Shown here: positions 4,073-7,126 of the stretch, piece by piece
How positions within the stretch are numbered: position 1 is the stretch's first letter
How the letters are laid out: the number at the start of each line of letters is the position of its first letter
DNA from: Deltaproteobacteria bacterium
GTDB taxonomy: Bacteria; Desulfobacterota; Desulfarculia; Adiutricales; Adiutricaceae
DNA length: 7,126 nt
NCBI GenBank assembly: GCA_031278795.1
Contig: JAITJT010000284.1
Span: forward strand, 1-7,126
Direction of reading: 5' to 3'
Notes under the pieces: model-generated
Databases searched by the model: none
What the model saw: the letters and a program-made list of their open reading frames with translations, nothing else
What the model was told of the DNA's origin: nothing
Program-made: the position numbers and the translations under genes

Positions 4073-7000
4073 CTAATACTCCAGACCCATGGACATGGCC
4101 TTTTTGCTAAGGCCAAAGCCCCTATCCTGAACCTCTTTCCAGGATACCACCCCGGAGTGGACGCTTGAGGCCTTGGGGATTTGGAGGGTGTGCACACCGG
4201 ACTCGGAGTCTAAGGCCGAGACCTTGGTGCCTTGGGCTGTCTCTTCCAGGAAGGCCTCGGTGGGGAGGCCTTCGCCTAGAGTTATGACGCCTGGGAGCAC
4301 CTCGTCAGTCTTGGCGCTCTCTTTGGTTGAAGCGGGGAAGAAGATGTCCGAGCTGTCCGGATGCGGAAGGCCCGTGAAGCTATCCACCATGTGCAGATAG
4401 GCGTAGCTACCGCTTCCGCAGCCCTTGATGGTGGGCTCGAAGCTGGTGAAAACAGCAAGCGATCCGCCGTTACCCCGGCTTACGAGTTTGACCTGGGAGA
4501 GAACCATCTCGTTGGAGTGGGGCTCCTTGGGATAGAAGAGCTTGCCGCTTTCCAGTTTGCGCTTGTAGCCCAGAACCTTAGGTGAGGCAATGGCGTTCTG
4601 AACAGCCTGGTAAGGAACGCTTCCCCCTGTGGGAATGGTTAGTATCTTGTTGGCTTTGATATTTACCACGTAGCCGTTACGGCGAAGCTGGGCCCCTGAG
4701 AGATCCAGGATCGCGGACTCCTCTGAGCTCCTGTCGGCGAATGTCATGAATCCCTCGTCACTTAGATCTTCTTTGAGGCCGTAGAGGTATTGCTCGTGGT
4801 TTTCCAGACACTTACGGTCGCTTGGCATAGTGGCGCAGGGCCTAAGATCGTCTTCCCCAAAAAGCTTTCCGGTTCCAAATATCACAAAGAGATTGCCGTG
4901 GCTGTCATAGGTGGAGTTGACAGCCGCGCTCACCGGGCGCGCTGTGTTAAAAAACCTCCTCAATTTCCAGCTGGAAACTGGTAAGGGCTTTCCCTTCTCG
5001 TCAGCTAGCTGGAGCCTATATACGGCTCCCTTGTCCTCGCAGTGCTCGAGCCCGCGGCTTATGGTGAGGCCGTAGTAGAGGGCGTGGTTGCTCCAGGGAA
5101 GCTCGCGCCTTTGAGCGATGGGGAGGAAGGGATTGTTGAAGAAGCTATCCGGTTCCGGAGCCACCAGGAAATCCTTCTGGCTTTTGCCTTGAGACACCTC
5201 TTCTCCCTTATCTAGGTCTATCACTATGAGTCTGGCGTTTTGCTTGCTGTAGCCGTCATAGCCGCTCTTGAAGCCGTAATTGATGGAGGGTGGCTCTGAT
5301 TTGGGGGCCAGGGTGTCGCTCATGGGACCCGAGGGGATGATGCAGTAGAATTTCCCCTCTGAAGAAATTACCTGGGGGAGCCCCACCGAGAGGCCCAGCT
5401 CCATCTCCGAGTGCCTCCACAGGAGAACTGGCTCCTTTTCCGGATCCGTTATGTCCAGGCAGAATACCTCTGAGAAGTAGTAAGGGGACTTAGCAGCTTG
5501 CGGGTCCTCAGCCGTGGGCTTCATGATGGGTCTTCCGCCCAAACCTAAACCAGCTATGAGTATGGTACGCCACTCGCCTTTGATCTTGGCATCCGTTATG
5601 AGGGGCTTTTGGTCCACGTAATAAGAGTGCTTGTAGAGGGGACTCGCGAGCCAAGAGAGGTGCGGGAGGACGGATGCCGGAATGAAGGCCCAGAGCTCGG
5701 CCCCCAGCTCGTGGGGGGTGGCCGGGACCTTGTTTCCCGGGGTGAGGGCTATGGCCGGGCCGTGGGCTCCGCCTCTTGGGTATGACGCGAATCCCAGGTT
5801 CACCGCGTGGAGCATGCCGTCATTGGCCCCAAAATATACCATGCGCCTTCTGGACTTGTACTTTTCCACGAAAGCTAGATAGTCTAGATCTTTATAGAAG
5901 AGGTGGAAGTTGGAAGCGGGCGGTCCTAGGGCTATGGGCTTGGAGTTCACTATATCCCCCAGGCGCCAGACCACTTTAGCGTGGTCATCCGTCCAGGGGT
6001 CGCCTATGCTTCTGTTTCTTAATTTTGGATGCTCCACTCCCTGAACCCAGGCCACCAAGGCCTCCGCGGCCTCCAGCTTGGATTTAAACCCGGGAAGGGC
6101 CTCTTGGTAGTTGTCAAATATCACGCGGCTAAGGAAGTTTCTAGCTGTTAAGCTTCCCGGGCTGGAATCCAAAAGAGAGGTTTTATAGTTGTCACTAGCG
6201 CTCTTTCCACTATTTTCCAGATAGGCGTAATAGATCCTCCTCTGGCCATTGGTTATCGTGGCAGGCGTTGTGTGTTTCCTGGGGCCTAAGAGAATCTTCT
6301 GGCTATCCAGGCTGGAGAGCCAGTGCCCGGTGTCGAATATGGGCACTATCTTGTGGATATTCTTGGGGCTTCCCTTTTCCCCTGTGAAATGCTGCAGCTG
6401 GTTGTTGCCGTAGGGGTCAAAGCAGCGGCTAAGGGTCTCACTTATCCCTTTACAGGGGTGAGAGCTCGCCTGGGAGTTATCCGGATTGAAGCTCACCACG
6501 TGGTCGCCTATTATGCCTTTGGGGCCGTTTACAACCGTGAGGCGCAGGTCGTGGTCGCTATCCTCCCTTAGGTTTCCGTATTTGTCCACAAAGAGCGCAA
6601 ATATGGTTCCCACCCAGCTCACTCTCTCGCTTCCGTTTTCCGGATTGGCGTAGAGGGGATAGTAGACAGTCTCCAGGGATATGCCTCCTCCAGGAAGGCT
6701 GTAGATGGAGGGGGCGGAGGCCCTCTTTAGCTGTGGGTTTTCAGCTATGGACTTAAAGGCCGTCTCCAGCTTGTGGGGAAGCTCAGCGATGTTGGCCGCT
6801 TGGAAATAGTTACTGGGAAGACCGTCCCTTCCCTCCCACTCGCCTCTGTCCGGAACCCCGTTACGGTTGCGGTCGTTGAAGCCTCCGTATTTGGCGGATA
6901 GCTGCAGGGGATTGGGAAGATTCTGGGCCCCGGTGCTTACGTGTCTAAATATGAAGGCCCTGGCCTGGCTCTTGAGGTTAGTTACCACCTTGCCGCAGCC

Positions 7001-7126
7001 ATTGGCAAGCTTGCTTGAGCTTCCAAGATAGTCACAGCCCGGGGGTGTGAGGTTGGGGTTAAGTGACGGACGGTTCATGGTTATATCCAGATAGGTTCCG
7101 TCCCGGGTGGTTCCGGTGATGGTGTA
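4073..7126 (-). CDS. pilY1: PilY1-like type IV pilus tip/assembly protein, PilC-type beta-propeller (5' end outside window)
   Basis: The frame is open from the right edge to TAG at 4073-4075, giving 1017 residues (numbered here from the edge). The ATG at 7076-7078 is internal: 16 more in-frame codons (YTITGTTRDG and on) precede it. Residues 1-127 end a von Willebrand A-like region, closing with YFQAANIAELPHKLETAFKSI; DRNRNGVPDRGE at 85-96 fits an EF-hand calcium loop. WVGTIFALFVDKYGNLRED (171-189) is typical of the family. The Neisseria PilC-type propeller follows, with GANDGMLHAV (433-442), ELWAFIPASVLPHL (477-490), YYVDQKP (502-508), GLGLGGRPI (526-534), LDITDP (557-562) and GTGKLFGEDD (751-760). 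The tail VFTSFEP...CGSGSYAYLHMVDSFTG (892-919) is the usual C-terminal signature, so the 3' end is intact. PilY1 proteins are exported, sit at the pilus tip with minor pilins, and control pilus extension, adhesion and surface sensing through calcium. The signal peptide and upstream minor pilin genes would lie beyond the window. Confidence 0.93.
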   Translation of the reverse strand, partial: YTITGTTRDGTYLDITMNRPSLNPNLTPPGCDYLGSSSKLANGCGKVVTNLKSQARAFIFRHVSTGAQNLPNPLQLSAKYGGFNDRNRNGVPDRGEWEGRDGLPSNYFQAANIAELPHKLETAFKSIAENPQLKRASAPSIYSLPGGGISLETVYYPLYANPENGSERVSWVGTIFALFVDKYGNLREDSDHDLRLTVVNGPKGIIGDHVVSFNPDNSQASSHPCKGISETLSRCFDPYGNNQLQHFTGEKGSPKNIHKIVPIFDTGHWLSSLDSQKILLGPRKHTTPATITNGQRRIYYAYLENSGKSASDNYKTSLLDSSPGSLTARNFLSRVIFDNYQEALPGFKSKLEAAEALVAWVQGVEHPKLRNRSIGDPWTDDHAKVVWRLGDIVNSKPIALGPPASNFHLFYKDLDYLAFVEKYKSRRRMVYFGANDGMLHAVNLGFASYPRGGAHGPAIALTPGNKVPATPHELGAELWAFIPASVLPHLSWLASPLYKHSYYVDQKPLITDAKIKGEWRTILIAGLGLGGRPIMKPTAEDPQAAKSPYYFSEVFCLDITDPEKEPVLLWRHSEMELGLSVGLPQVISSEGKFYCIIPSGPMSDTLAPKSEPPSINYGFKSGYDGYSKQNARLIVIDLDKGEEVSQGKSQKDFLVAPEPDSFFNNPFLPIAQRRELPWSNHALYYGLTISRGLEHCEDKGAVYRLQLADEKGKPLPVSSWKLRRFFNTARPVSAAVNSTYDSHGNLFVIFGTGKLFGEDDLRPCATMPSDRKCLENHEQYLYGLKEDLSDEGFMTFADRSSEESAILDLSGAQLRRNGYVVNIKANKILTIPTGGSVPYQAVQNAIASPKVLGYKRKLESGKLFYPKEPHSNEMVLSQVKLVSRGNGGSLAVFTSFEPTIKGCGSGSYAYLHMVDSFTGLPHPDSSDIFFPASTKESAKTDEVLPGVITLGEGLPTEAFLEETAQGTKVSALDSESGVHTLQIPKASSVHSGVVSWKEVQDRGFGLSKKAMSMGLEY

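Noticed and set aside
7076..7078. ATG as the start of the pilY1 gene
   Set aside because: The frame continues open to the window edge with 16 more plausible codons. No ribosome site or signal peptide follows this ATG, and the vWA region would be cut.

Overview
The window looks like chromosome of a Gram-negative bacterium with type IV pili, probably a Desulfobacterota/Deltaproteobacteria-like anaerobe. The pointers are a PilY1-type pilus tip protein that closely follows the family's propeller and tail motifs, an iron-sulfur flavoprotein of the kind common in anaerobes, moderately GC-rich genes with frequent AGG and ATA codons, and AT-rich gaps. The lineage is an inference from style only. No tRNA, rRNA, transposase or CRISPR array was seen.

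Layout, left to right. (1) 1-75 is the last 24 codons of a + strand gene, possibly a DegT/DnrJ/EryC1-type aminotransferase. (2) 76-346 holds a probable terminator, a sigma70-like promoter candidate and a leader. (3) 347-922 (+) encodes a 191-residue iron-sulfur flavoprotein with a CX2CX2CX6C cluster motif. (4) 923-1246 is a gap with three 13-nt-phased TTGYCCAA motifs and a perfect 11-bp GC hairpin. (5) 1247-3532 (+) encodes a 761-residue cytoplasmic all-helical repeat protein of unknown function, with a unit of about 40 residues. (6) 3533-4072 is a 540-bp gap between convergent genes. It holds four 24-26-bp tandem repeats, a strong bidirectional terminator, a 17-unit A-rich minisatellite and a three-copy 13-nt motif beside the pilY1 stop. 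(7) 4073-7126 (-) is a PilY1-like protein that runs off the right edge, so its start is outside the window.

The genes do not form one obvious system. The flavoprotein appears to be transcribed alone. The helical-repeat gene and pilY1 converge on a shared terminator. A link between the repeat protein and the pilus is possible from adjacency but nothing in the sequence shows it.

The least ordinary parts are the repeat-packed convergent gap, the unassigned solenoid protein with its regular 40-residue period, and the PilY1 protein. PilY1 carries a textbook EF-hand loop next to its von Willebrand-type domain, while the propeller position where relatives often have an Asp-rich loop lacks one.
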